DNA from: Taenia hydatigena
Taxonomy: Eukaryota > Platyhelminthes > Cestoda > Cyclophyllidea > Taeniidae
Assembly (NCBI GenBank): GCA_036345935.2
Contig: JADWOT020000007.1
Span: 4,502,786-4,566,785 of the forward strand
DNA: 64,000 bases
Direction: 5' to 3'
Of the stretch, positions 50,475 through 62,527 are shown piece by piece. Each line of letters opens with the position of its first letter. The first letter of the stretch is position 1. The position numbers and the translations under genes are program-made. The notes beneath the pieces were generated by a model. It worked only from the letters and a program-made list of their open reading frames with translations, was not told the origin of the DNA and did not search any database.

Positions 50475-52400
50475 GATGGATGCAGAAAACAGCAAAATTG
50501 GTACCCGCCATGACCCAAGGTAGATAGGTAGGCACCTGAACACGTTTTTACTTTTTCCTGACTGAACTATCACAGTACCACTAATTTTTTCGTCTATTCC
50601 ATTGTAGACTCAGATGGACGTCCGTAACTAGTGCTAATGCGCCCATTATGCGGCGGTGTTCACAAGATCCACCGCACCGTTCACGGATACGTTCCTCATG
50701 TGCATCAAAATAGCTTCCAAGTGTATTAATAATCCCAAATATTGGCACAGCCCATGCATTCTGGCGCAAGAATTATCGAAATCCAAGGCTAAATGCTATT
50801 TTTTTAGGCTACGACTTTCGTAAGACGCTCTAGATGCTAATCGGTATCAGTTGCTTAGTTCTAATTTCGAGGGTGGGCACAATTGAGCGATCGTTCACAA
50901 GAGCAGCAACTCAAACACCATTTCCATATGTATATATACGTAGATACCTGGTTATTTGCCACATTAATCCATCAACTCTGAACCGGGTCGTAGGAAGATG
51001 TGCGGACACAAAACAATCCAGGGTTGCATGAGAAATGTGCTTGGCTCCAAAAAGTTTAAATACCCTTATTTGGTAGTAAAATAAGTTAACTAACCTAAAA
51101 GAAATCCAGACATGCTGGACAATGAGCCAGTAAACTAGTTAACCCTGCACACGAGCTATGAACTTGGAAAGCAATGCTCACGTTGTTTAGGTAAATGAGA
51201 GGATGAGGATGAAGATGAGGACAGTGACCTGCAAATTCATGATAAAAGTGATCCGAGAATTTTAAGGCGCATTTACCAAACAACCCTTTTACTACCGAGT
51301 GGGCAGTGGGCTCAGACGGAATTTGAAGCCGGAACCTCTCACACCCATAGCCAGAACCATATCCCTTCAGTACTAGGCTCTGTTGCTAGCTGCAGTAAGT
51401 TAACGACAAGTTGGCTCCGGTGACCTAATGGATAAGACGCCGGTTTTAGACGCTAAGGATTGTGAGTTAGAGTCCCTTCCACGGTGGCTGACTCACAATT
51501 TTCGGACGCGTCTGACTAGGATGGTTAAAAGTGGGTGCTGAAAAGTCGGTTATTCCACGAACTTGTGATGGATGGTAATGCTAATGGTCGGAAGTCGGAA
51601 TCAGTGGTGGATGAGGAATGACAGCTTATTCATGCCGTCATCTAGGAAACACTGAGAACAAACAAATGCGTATCTGCCGCTTGAGCTAACAGGTGCAAGC
51701 TTATGCGACTAGTCTCAAATAAAATTCGACCTTGATCAAAAGACGCCAGCAGCAATATGTCAACGAATCCCACAAGAGGGAAACTTTCCTTGCCAGTGCA
51801 GTCGCACGAGGTTTCGAGTATTCAGCGCAAAATGTGCGTAGCGGGTTCAGTGCATGCCTAACCTTGTAAGCAATCGACAATAAGTCGAGCACGGATAAGG
51901 TGGCGCATCCATTCAAACATGATGGCTCCTTAGCAACACATAGCTAACAGTTGCAGCAGAAATCAATGATTGTTCAGAAGACAGCAGCATTTTTAAGGGA
52001 CGGTTAGTCTGCAAGTGCAGAAGTCAAGAATAATTTTGATTGGAAACGTTGAAATCATTCGAGCCTGTTGTATTTATAAATTGCCATATAAGATCGACTG
52101 ACCAGTGGTCCATCAATAAGGTATCGCGCCACGCCGAGCCACCTATGCTGCATCACGATCTACACCTCTATCTCCAACTTTATCAATCTTACCCATAAAC
52201 ATTCACATATCCTCCAAACAGCAAATGCAGGAATGTGGGCACTACAAAATCATACGCAATCAACTCACTATGATAGGCCCCCTGGTCACAAAGGTGGACT
52301 TGCGTCCAGTCAACTATGATTGTGCATTTTTTTCACCACTATGCCATGCGTTTTTAATCTGTGATGAAGAGTGCATTCGTGTCGACGTTCTGTTTGCAGA
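50475..52400 (-). repeat. Repeat A, right arm of the inverted pair
   Basis: The reverse complement of this block follows 6405-8600, including the tRNA-Arg-like module (51414-51486) and the GCGGTGGATCTTGTGAACAC stretch (50684-50665). Its inner edge abuts a truncated segment e of repeat B at 50479, which dates the A junction after e was in place. It lacks ~200 bases present in the left arm. Confidence 0.65.
51414..51486 (+). pseudogene. tRNA-Arg-like module inside repeat A (right copy)
   Basis: TGACCTAATGGATAAGACG followed by a weak anticodon arm and TTAGAGTCCCTT matches the D arm and the 3' side of the T arm of arginine tRNA. The acceptor pairs at about five of seven counting wobbles. It is conserved in the inverted partner at 7357-7428, so it was part of the element before duplication. 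It could be a polymerase III promoter remnant. Confidence 0.45.
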
Positions 52401-54441
52401 GTAAGAAGGAAAAGTGTTCGATGTTCGATGGCCTTTTAGACCTGTTACTGTAGTGTGTTCAAGAGGTCCATAGGGTGGTGAATTTGATCTTGACTGCTCA
52501 CTTGCTACCCGAAATATGTTTGCATATGAATAGCACCTACCTACCCCAGGAAGCCGTAAGCAACCAAGAAGCATATAAGCGAAAGACAGTGATTCTGCAA
52601 GTTGATAACTAAACGCGTCGAAAAGCTTTAGCACTGTCTAATTATGATTAAACGCACGAGGCAAATGAATCCTCCGATTTTGTTCTTAACATAAACAAAA
52701 GAATTGACCATAAAGTAAAATGTTGCCTATCATACGCGTTGGTGGCAAAATGCAATGCTAGGTTAAGAGTAACTTCCACTGGACCGGCGAGAAATATGCG
52801 GTAAAGTAAGAAAATCTCACCAGCGCAAGACGAGCCGGCTGCGATGAAGCAGTTATCTGTTTTAAAAGAAAGCGCAGTATCAAAAAATTCTTATGGTGAA
52901 CGCTACACTTTCAACAGCGACCTGTGTCCTAATAAATAGGTTGCCCTTGCAATCGGATCATGATATAGCAACCCAATAAACCCCAGTGAAAGCATCTTAC
53001 ACAGCATCAAAATCTTCATACAACAGCACAAATAGAAATAAACGACACTTTTGCGTGCTCAAACATTCATGCTGTGTCTTATAAAAAGATGCAGCGCCAA
53101 CATCTAAAGTCCATAACTGCGTAATAATGAGCAAATCATGTCCTACGGGCGTTAGCAAGCAGACTGAATGCCTACACAATCAGGAGAACGAGATTAGTTC
53201 CCAATGCAGGTTCGTTAGTTGCCGGATCAACAACTTAGTAAAAGCACCTACTTAACATTGCTTTAATTGTCTGCAATCCAGCCTAAAAATTTGCATTGTT
53301 TTATATTTGCCACTCCAAAGGGCAATTACGAATTCATTCTGATTATGGTTGCGGCTGCGGGTCGCAAGTTGCAAAACTCATCAAACTTGGGTTGATGTCC
53401 TCTTAATTTACTAACGTTTAGAGGGTGGAAAGTAGACCGCTTTAGGGCAAAACCGGTGTCGCCTCATCTCAAAATCGCCTTCATTTGGCCTTCCTTAAGA
53501 ATTTGGCATTAAATCCGAACATTATCAAGCAGTAAATTACTCCACAATAACAGGTTCTTCAAATGCATAACACCATTCTGCATTATATCATTCGAAAGAA
53601 CACTTATAATTTGATGGCAATTTATGCGAAACTGAGCTCAGTTTCCTCCCAATATGCGCCTAAGAGCATAGGAGGAGAAAAGACATAACGAGAAATCACA
53701 TGCATTTGTCACTATCATATTTTTATTTCAAAGGAAAATGTGTTACTAAAGTACCAGTACCAAGCACTCTGCGCACTCACAGAGGCCCTTGTAATGTTTA
53801 CCCTTGGAGCAAGTTTATTTTGCGCGATGACCACAGAGCAATGCACGATGGCACCGTTGTGACATAACAGTTCGCGACCGCAGTGTGATTATATTTGTTC
53901 CATACATTGGGAGGTGTAACAGCGAAGTTGGGAACAGGAAAGCTGTCTTCATGGCTGCGAACAAAATGCCAGCAGATTTAGCGGTTAGCAGGAAAACAGA
54001 CAGAGTTGACCATGTCTTGGCGTAAAATCAAGCATTTAGTGTAACGGACTATTTGGCATATGACATAAGCGAACAACCATGTGTGCGTTGGAATTACAAT
54101 TAGTTGTTATTATTACTGCCTAAAAAGACTATTGTACTTACTCACAGTGAATGATTTATGCGATGAATAGGCGTAATAACTGACCATGCTAGGAGAATGG
54201 CTCAAATTTGGCCTATGAGAAGACGCCCTTCACAAACAGAAAGATATGAATCCCATATGTTGCTGATCGCTTGACAAGTACAAAGCACCTGCGGTTCTGT
54301 ACCGAAATTACTTATTGCATGAATACGGCGCATAAAATTTGATGTGCATCGTTTTTAATATCTATTTTGTAAGCTGTCAAACAGCTCGCAGAATGCCTTC
54401 ACAGAGCAGGTCGTCATAAATATTCTTAAGCGCGGTAAGCT
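52401..54441. other. Repeat-flanking DNA without a gene
   Basis: It contains repeat I (52985-53275). The rest shows no partner in the window and only short frames. Confidence 0.4.
52985..53275 (-). repeat. Repeat I, inverted partner of 56040-56330
   Basis: The minus strand GGTGCTTTTACTAAGTTGTT, CTAACGAACCTGCATTGGGA and the following 200 bases match the plus strand at 56062. Distance and inverted order could let the two arms pair. Confidence 0.55.
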
Positions 54442-54798
54442 CTACTCCACATGACATGGAGACAAGCCCAGCGAATTATCTCTGCATAGTTGATCATAAA
54501 ATTTGTTCTGTCGCCTGTTGCACCAAATGCGCCATCTACGAGGAAACTTGGAGAAAGGGAGAAAGTGGAAGCCACCCAAGGCTTGGAACGTCTTCTGCAT
54601 GCAGTCCACATTTGGAAAAGGTTGCATTATTTCCCACATCATGCCAGTCCCAGCAAGTGTATGCTCAGGCTTAATAAAATCATCTAGGGCAATTAGGTGT
54701 CCACAATTCCGACTTCCGAAATCCGAGTGATCAAGGTCCAAAACGACAATCATAATTAGTAAAACACAATTATCATCAAAAGTTTTGTAAGTTCCCAA
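54442..54798 (-). pseudogene. Protein-coding relic J, copy 1 (fragment)
   Basis: An open stretch of 118 codons with a GTG-type first codon only. Its last ~70 residues match the relic at 63160-63360 almost residue by residue: GTGMMW, PNVD, MQKTFQALGGFHF, FSKFP, WRIWCNRRQN. The DNA is about four-fifths identical by eye, and the likeness continues past the stop into the 3' flank (CGCGCTTAAG region), so this is a DNA-level duplicate rather than convergent coding. The upstream part of the protein is missing. I do not recognise the family. No splice sites stand out. Confidence 0.5.
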
Positions 54799-55429
54799 TG
54801 TTATTTACTTAAGCTTATGCCGTCTTCGTTTACGTGCTGACCAATTAAGGCCGTACTATTCGTCATTTGCAATTTGTACGGTGCTAAAGAGTGCATTGCA
54901 TCAGTCGTATCGAGATCGAGACACAACTGTAGACAATCGCTAGATGGTTAATCGTCACGAATACCCCTAGCGAGTGTTTAAGGCGGAGTGGTAACAAAGT
55001 ATGCTTAAAAATGCAAACAAGAACATCTAAGCTTCTCTGTGCTGTGGAGTTGGACACTGGGCTATCTTTGTTTGTGGATTGTGGACGCCTTTATGCCGCA
55101 TACTAACAGGCTGACTTTGTCGTACGATATTTTATTATCTATAACTTACTCTTTAACAGATGCGTGGGTCGTCGCTTCGGTGTTCGAATATTCTGCCTAA
55201 TTACCAGGAAATCGGGTAATCCTAGTAGGTTTCTAAAGGTGGCTTAAATTGCACGAAAGGCTTCATGGCTGAATTACGGCATAATTGTCATGCGATTAAA
55301 TCGCAGCATGGATTCTATTCCTTCGCATTCAAGGAAGGAGGGTGCACCAAACCTAAATACGCTTATGGTTGATAAACAGCGGCAAATATCTGCTTTAACA
55401 AGTGGCGTAGCTAAAAGCAGACATAATTC

Positions 55430-55900
55430 AAACTGCACGTAGAAATTGCCACGCCCTATGGACGGTTGTTGCTTGCTCCCTGTTTTCATCTCACAGCTGA
55501 CCAATTTGATGTAAAAAGCCTTACTACCCTCTGAAATGGGTTATGTCAGGATAGGGCGCTATGCCTCTCTCAATACCATTTGAAGGAGCAGTTTGACATC
55601 ACACTTGCCATTGAATGGTCTTTAATGTTTCAAGTGTCCCTCTCCGGGAGGGAATGTATGCTGTCTGACTAATGGTGCGATTGAAAGAATATCAGGAGTG
55701 GTTGAGCATGTGCGTCAACCGCAGAAGTTGCGCTTACTCATCACCCTATTCTAACCATCCTACGTATTCTAGAGCTGGTCAATTTCATCTATTTGTCAGG
55801 ATTTAGCATAAATAGATAACAAGAATACGGCTTCCCGATTTTTAGGCAAGCCTAGTGAATTTTAAATTATATGCCGATAATTTTGTCATGCACTCATATT
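55430..55900 (+). repeat. Repeat H, copy 1
   Basis: It matches 61180-61640 in the same orientation: AACTGCAC, TTTTCATCT, CCTCTGAAAT, TTTGACATCA, CACTTG, TGGTCTTTAATG, CACGTCAACYGCAGAA, TATCACCCTATTCTAA-type stretches and GAATTTTAARTTATATGCC. Confidence 0.6.
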
Positions 55901-56039
55901 TAAGCGGTTAGCGACTCATAGCCGTAATCGTGATCAGAGTTAACTCTTGATTTGCCACATTAATGAACGCAATCGGAAGTTTAATGCCCGTTAACGTGAC
56001 TATTGTCCAACAAATGCAAAGTTATGGCTGAATTGCAGA

Positions 56040-56330
56040 CAGCTTGAGCAATGTCAAGTGGGTGCTTTTATTAAGTTGTTGATCCTACAGCTAACGAACC
56101 TGCATTGGGAATCAATCGTGTTCTCTTGTTTACGTGGGCATCCAATTCCTTTGCCTTCGTCTGTAGGACATAATTTGCCCATTTTGACGCAGTTGAGGAA
56201 TTGGGATATTGGCACTGCATCTTCGGGTACAGCCCGAATATCTGAGCATGCAGACACGCCATTATGTTTCACGTACACTGCTGTATGAAGCTGTTTAGAA
56301 ACTTGTAGACCGCAAAATCACAGCAGGTTC
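56040..56330 (+). repeat. Repeat I, second arm
   Basis: It matches the reverse complement of 52985-53275 (GGTGCTTTTATTAAGTTGTT, CTAACGAACCTGCATTGGGA). Both arms hold a short frame with the same spaced residues (VGH.L.I.TQL....VG or IGTAS), which may be an old coding relic. Neither arm is intact. Confidence 0.55.
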
Positions 56331-59004
56331 AATAAATTGGTATGAATTTTGCAACACGCAACAGAAAGCTTACCAAATGCGAAGTGTGCACATAACACTC
56401 TGCCGAAATGACTAATTTTATTTCACCCCTCTATTGTACTAGCGCTTTTCATTACGAACATTCATTTCCTGAAATAATTTCAACTCAATTTCTAGCCGTG
56501 GTAGGTCGCGAATGCATTCATTAAGTCAAAAGACAAACTCAATGTACATCAGATTTTTAAACAGAGACTGAAAAATGAATCAGTCAGAGGACTAGATAAG
56601 CAATTTTGTCCCTTCAGGCTTGCATAAAATCGTACCCAGTTGGGATTCAGTAGAGTAGAGAATAACAAGGAAAGGAGAATTGATGGTAGACAAAACTGTT
56701 AAAACAGACATAAGTGGAATGACGTGCTAAATGGAGATGGCACATTCATGCGACCGTTTCGCGGAGTGCTGTCGAACTGACTGATCATCAGAATGGAGAC
56801 GATGGATAGTCACTCCAGCTTACCACCACGAAACCCACATCCCATTTCAAACAAAATAGGGTGCATAAGACCTCAAAAACTGCCATTCTTAATTTACAAC
56901 TTTGTTTACGCTACGATTCGCGCTTCTCCAACCGGATCAGCCCTGCTTTATGCTGTGCGGATGACAAATGCTCTACAGTAATAATTGGAGTGATTATCTG
57001 TGGCTCATTTGTTGTTTATTTAGTTACGAGCTTTAAAGTATGTAAGATTTTGAATGCTTCCATCCATGTCCTTTGAAACAGACTTTGCGTAGGCCATTTG
57101 TAAGCCTTTCCTTCTCTGTGTTCTCTTCCACAGGAAAATATTGGCATGTTTATGGTCTCAAAACAAACGGACTGATACAGCTTTAAAAGGAACTTAAGCC
57201 TCTTCTCGAGCATGATTCGAGTCCTTTTTCGCCTCTCACCTAAGAATTACATATCAGGAAACATGAGCCTTTGTCTGGCATGGAGGTCATGCAAAGCGTG
57301 ACGTTTCTTTTTTGTGAATATACTTTCCTCAGCAATAGCGCGCCCTGTATGCAGAGCTACGGTTTTCCACTGCTGTAAATAAACAGCCAACGATGCTATT
57401 TGCTATTGTTTGCCAACAACTAAGATGGCGTGTTTGAAATGAGCAGAGGCGGTTTAATGAATTTTTGATAGGATTCCGTTTTGTTATAAAGGGATAGAAC
57501 TACTGCACAAATACTCAGATAAAAAATGGCCTATGAGTCCTGCATGGTTCAACAGCAGCTCATCATTAGTAAAGACGGCTTGTTTGAAGTAAAAGTCACT
57601 TGTTTGGATTTAAAAGGGCTCATGAAAAGGCATCACTTATTTACTAAGCTCAAAAGCACGCTATGATTTGGTTATTACGGTTATTACGGTTGCGCAAAAG
57701 AGAACTTCATTAAACTGGTTTTGGACGAGCAGTTGTCGAGTCATAATAGGAGGAATCGCCGGGCTGTGATAAAGCAGGAGTGGAACAAGGATGGGAGGAA
57801 TGAGAAGATATTAGTAGATATTTCCTTTAGCCAGAAATTAGATCCGACCCTCGAGTGCTGCAGTAGAACATTCTGTTGCTAAAGCACCGGCGCCTGTTAC
57901 CACGCAGAAGTCTCCTCACACCTCCACGTCCCGTCAACACCTTTAGCAGCGTGTCCGATGGACCGATGTGTGCCTCTATTTATGTAAATGGCATTATTGT
58001 TGTTTCCAATACAGGTGTGCACAGCAATCTATGTGATGGTATTGAGGTAATCAATTACACCTTTATTGACAGTGTGGCCCCGTAACGCAACGGTGGAGCG
58101 TTTGACTACAGATCAGAAGGTTGCGTCTTCAAGTCACTTCAGGGTCAGTACTTATTCCTTCCTACCTCATTTGCCGTTACCTGCTGTACATCCTTAACTT
58201 GTATTCACCTGCTATTACCTTCCTTACCCCATCGCTGTCCTTACTACCGCCGTTACCCCTGTGCTGGCACTGCCATCATCGTGTATGTTGTCCTCTGCAA
58301 TCATTCTTAATGTTTCATGAAATTATATCTTATTTTAGTCTTTGCTCAACCTAAGTGGCACAGCAATGTCTACAATTAGACTGTTTATTATTGGCGTACC
58401 GCGGTAGGAGGGATGAACTGCAATGACGACGGTGCAAACATGAAAAGCGTTGCAAGTACAATTTCGACTCCGCCCAATTTACCGTTCGACACTTCGTTTC
58501 AGCCCTCTGTCGCATTTCATGCCCACAATGGTGCGCCAAAATGACAAAAAACCGAGCTTTTTTAGCAGTTTTGGATGACTATTGGCGAAAACGTGCTTCC
58601 AGTTATACATAGTTAGAGGGGAAGAACACACAAGCGTGTACTACGGCGCCGAGTGTAGGGAAGAACATTACACTGATTGGCCTTTGCATCGTTTCTCATC
58701 TACATCAGCTTGTGAAGCGTCTATTTTGAAAAGATACCTGTGTTTACAAAGTATGCAAATCTCATTAAGGGAGCCAATTTACTGGTGATAGTCGATAAGC
58801 TGCTTGAACCGCAGCGCTACCAATCATGTGACAACGATCGAAACTGCATCGTGCACTTGTACTTTGTTATTGATTTGAAGCTATTTCGGTTGCAGCTTCT
58901 GCCGTTTTGTAACCATGCGTCGATTCTTACCTCGCATCAGTCAACCAGCATTGCTCTTCAATCGACTCGAACACTGAAATATTTCTCTTATACTCATCTG
59001 TCTT
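56331..59004. other. No gene recognised apart from the Trp-like pseudogene
   Basis: The tRNA-Trp-like sequence at 58076 and its CCTTAC-rich right flank are the only features. GGTTATTACGGTTATTACGG near 57676 is a two-unit tandem. Confidence 0.45.
58076..58147 (+). pseudogene. tRNA-Trp-derived pseudogene
   Basis: Along 72 bases this follows eukaryotic tRNA-Trp: ACGCAACGGT in the D arm, TTTGA-CTACAGA-TCAGA in the anticodon arm, AGGTTGCGT and TTCAAGTCAC in the T arm, and CAGGGTCA at the 3' end. The anticodon is ACA where Trp has CCA. Two T-stem pairs and one acceptor pair are broken, and no T run follows. It is a dead copy or a retroposon head. The following 200 bases are rich in CCTTAC/CTACC. 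Confidence 0.6.
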
Positions 59005-59775
59005 AAAGATTCCATCAATATTTTATTTATAAACATCATTTGCAACAAATTTAGTCAGTGCATATATAAAGGGAGCTAAAAATAAATATATTAATCTATA
59101 GAACCACGCAAACAACCCTAACCACTTACCGGTATAAATACATACATTTGAACTTTTATTAATAAATGGTTGTCAAGAACATATGCTAATGGAACAATGC
59201 AATAGCAAATAGCTGATTCATGATGGATAAATAAAATAACTGCAAATAGTAGCATTATAGAACCTTTGGGCATAAGTGCGGAAGCCACTGATCCATCAGC
59301 TACCATGTAGATAGAAGTCGAAGGGCAAAATCGGCAGATTGTTGATGTGCCCGAGTAGATGAATTAGGGAATGACTGCCGGAGAGGGTGAAGAAGCGCAG
59401 GTAGCGTGGATTGTTGAATTCGATGTTTCAGCATATCCAGCATTAGTAATGCTCAATCTGTTAAGTTGAATTAAGCAAATGGTAACGTTGACCGAAGAAA
59501 AGTGCACCTATGCCTCGGTTTAGGTAAGGTCCAGTCAGGTCAGATGCTTTTATCAGTCTGATGCAGCAGAATGAATGGGAGAAACAATGGTGGGAGGCGT
59601 CGACGGTGGCGAGCCAACGAGACACAAAAATTGCCTGAAATGCTCTGCACAGGATGCAATGTGTGGTTTCGGGATTGATAGGTGGAAGAAGTTATCACTC
59701 ACTGGGATTTTGACTGCTGTAGGGAAATCAGTTGATAGTGATGGCGAATTCTTTAACCTGTAGACCGATTAAGGT
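59005..59775 (-). repeat. Repeat B, right end of segment e, inverted copy 3
   Basis: The minus strand matches 19715-20468: CACTATCAACT.ATTTC.C, GCAGTCAAAA.CC.AGTGAGT, CCACC and GTCGACG blocks, TCATCTACTCGGG.ACAT, and the end AAATATTGATGGA. The upstream half of e and all of a-c are missing. The shared terminus at TTGATGGA in copies 1 and 3 marks a true element end. Confidence 0.6.
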
Positions 59776-60769
59776 AGGTGATCAAATAAAAGGAAATTTT
59801 TTTATGAAGGCTATAACACTTCGCACAGCGAGGCATTTGATATGGTTGGACAAGCATTAGATGTGAGATTTTCCCAGAAAACTTGAATAAATGGTAACTT
59901 CTCATCACTGGTCTTAATTCTCATTTAAAAGCGGCAAGGATGTCGTTACGAATCACATATTCTGTTTGCTGGCGGCACTTCGGTCAGTCTGTTGCAATGA
60001 TTACATCCATCATTATGCGCGTGGGTTCCATTTATTAAGATGGCTTTTAGCCAATTAGCAGAAGGGAAAGGTGACAATTTGTGGGTGGGATATTCAAACG
60101 CGTGATGAGAGGTCATTTGAGTGGCTTGCTTTCAAGTGTGTCAGCTGGTGGTGGGGTCATCTAGCCTCACCGTTGGATGTGGCCTTGTATGCGTATGACC
60201 ATAGGATTAATAACTCATCAGGAGGACAGAGGTCATTTGAATCGATCTTGACGACCGAGACATTCGTTCGCCACCTGGGATTACTTCAGCATAAGAAAGG
60301 GCGACTAAGCCAATGGCGATTAGTGCATTGTCTGCAAAATGAAAACTTGCTTTAAAGAAAAGATTCTTGGATAAACGTGATTGATGGGTCACAAATCGAA
60401 TTTAATCCATATTTACCTCATACTTACCTGCTGGGTCCTAGAATCTACACAACTGCAATGGGATGTGAGGTGCGCGAGGTCACTTCTCGGACTTCTCGGA
60501 CTCCATTTAGTCACGATAATGCAGACACCCTACGATTATTAATATTCCCAATATTTTTAACGTAATAAGTAGTATTCCTTTACATAGAAGTGCACATCAC
60601 AATCATAAGTAGCTTCAGAACTTGTTGTTTAAGAAATGCTTGCTCCCTATCCAGCTGTTTCATTCAAAACACTTTCCTGTTTTCAATGGTGCTACTTAAT
60701 TGACTCCAGTAGCACTTCACTATCAGTGGTCTTTTTGGCATTTTTTTACTAGCACAGTGTGGAAAGTTT

Positions 60770-61180
60770 CTGTGTGCTTCGCCTTCCGCAAAACCCTGCC
60801 ACGACCGCAAATAAGGTCCACGATTTGTTGGGATAGGAATGCAACCAATTGCCTAAAATTGTAACTAGACCTGCTTGATCTACCGGATTAGCCATACCCT
60901 CGCGACGCGAACATAATAAAGCCTTGCAATCGCCTTATTGAGGAATGTTTAGTTTACCAGTTTGCTTGAAAATTACCAAACAGCTCCTATCAACTAAAGC
61001 CTACTTTCTCGCCGCGTGCATTCTCCAGTTTAAATCGGCTGTCCCTGAACCGCTTTTGCATTTTTCTCAAACTAAGCACACTGTAATCGCAGGATTAAGA
61101 GCGACACAATGAATTTGGCTCCGTGATTAGCCCATGAAACCAAATTTCCTGTTGCCAACTGTACATATCTCTGAATGGGA
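60770..61180 (+). repeat. Repeat G, copy 2, directly followed by H
   Basis: Collinear with 13010-13530. It runs without a gap into block H at 61180, so G and H are probably two ends of one element. Confidence 0.5.
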
Positions 61181-61640
61181 CTGCACACAGAGATTGTAAC
61201 ACTCTATGAACGATCATTGCATGCTACCTCTTTTCATCTTACCTTAGAGCTGACAGATTTAGTGCGACAAGCTTTAGTATCCTCTGAAATCGTTTTGTCA
61301 GAATAGCGCGCCAAGTCCGTCTCAATACTGTTCGGAGAAGAAGTTTGACATCATACTTGTCTTTGTTTGGTCTTTAATGCGTATAGTTTCTGTTTTCGGA
61401 AGGAAAGGTTAACTGTCTGATTAAAGGAATGAATAAAGAATTATCAGAAGTCAGTGGACATGCACGTCAACTGCAGAACGCAGGTCCGCATATCACCCTA
61501 TTCTAAACATTTTGTATTCTTCAATTGCTCCTCTAGACTTGGCATAAATAAAAAGCGAGACGATAGCTTCCGGAATTTTAAATGAACCTACTGAATTTTA
61601 AGTTATATGCCAACAACTTTGTCTTCCATTCCTAAATCAG
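61180..61640 (+). repeat. Repeat H, copy 2
   Basis: Collinear partner of 55430-55900 and contiguous with G copy 2 on its left. No open frame is shared between copies. Confidence 0.6.
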
Positions 61641-62527
61641 CTGCGTGCGAGTCAATGAATTATGACCCAAACAGTCGACCTGATGCCTCGCTCTCTATCT
61701 TCATTCCTGAGATATAGCTAAACAATAGTTACACATTACTAATAAATCGGCATTAACCTTCCGGCTATCCTCTTTCTAGGCATGTTAAAATTGTCTAGAC
61801 TGTAAAGGCACCGTTAATCCTCTTCATTGCCACCTAGAAGACTATTCATTACACTTTTCAAGCGTTTTACAAAATTGGCAATTTCACCATGGGCGCAACG
61901 TCAGATCTGCACAGTGTCGATTTACTTGACAAAGCCCTTGCCAGTATTGGTCAGACAAGGCTGATGGCAGCTCTGCGTGTTTAGGATAATCTGCCTTGGA
62001 GCTATGCAACGGAATGCCCACCTCACAATCTGTGTCGGTTTGGCCACCATTTTTAATGTTATGCACATCTGCTCTTGATTAGTCTTTTGTCATCCATCTC
62101 CTCACTATTAACAACCTATTATGCCGATTCTACGAAGTCGCATTTCACAGGGTTCACCAGTATTTCAATTGGCCGTTCTTCAATTACCACATTCCAGATA
62201 CCGGTAGGATGTTCATTAGAGATCCCAGAAAAAAAACAAGATAATGTCATAAAATGCATGAACGTATAAATTACTTTGTAAGGAGGGCTGCTTGGACCTC
62301 TACATATCCTTCCAAACACTTCTAGGTGGCACTTAAGAATTTTGGTCAGTTGATAAACCTTGCCGATTGGTTAGATGAAAGAAGTGATTAAAACTGGCTG
62401 GCGACCTCTTTTCACATGAGCAACACTTCATTTGAGTAGTTTGCTTCAGGTTTTGCGTAGTCATGACTCAGGTAGGTCTAAATTATTCTACATCACCAAA
62501 TCCTTTTGACGCGCATATTCCCTGCGA

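Larger units (their letters stand above)
44390..50479 (+). repeat. Long repeat B, copy 2, rearranged
   Basis: It carries the order a (44390-45290), b (45300-45720), c (45730-47460), then F (47670-48425), a second copy of the right end of c (48430-48785), a second b (48790-49450) and e (49530-50479). Segment c matches 17080-18800, for example TTGGGGYGTCAA and GGCACGTGTGCACCCATTCT. The duplicated right end of c flanking F suggests insertion followed by unequal recombination. Segment e stops abruptly at 50479, where repeat A begins. Confidence 0.62.
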
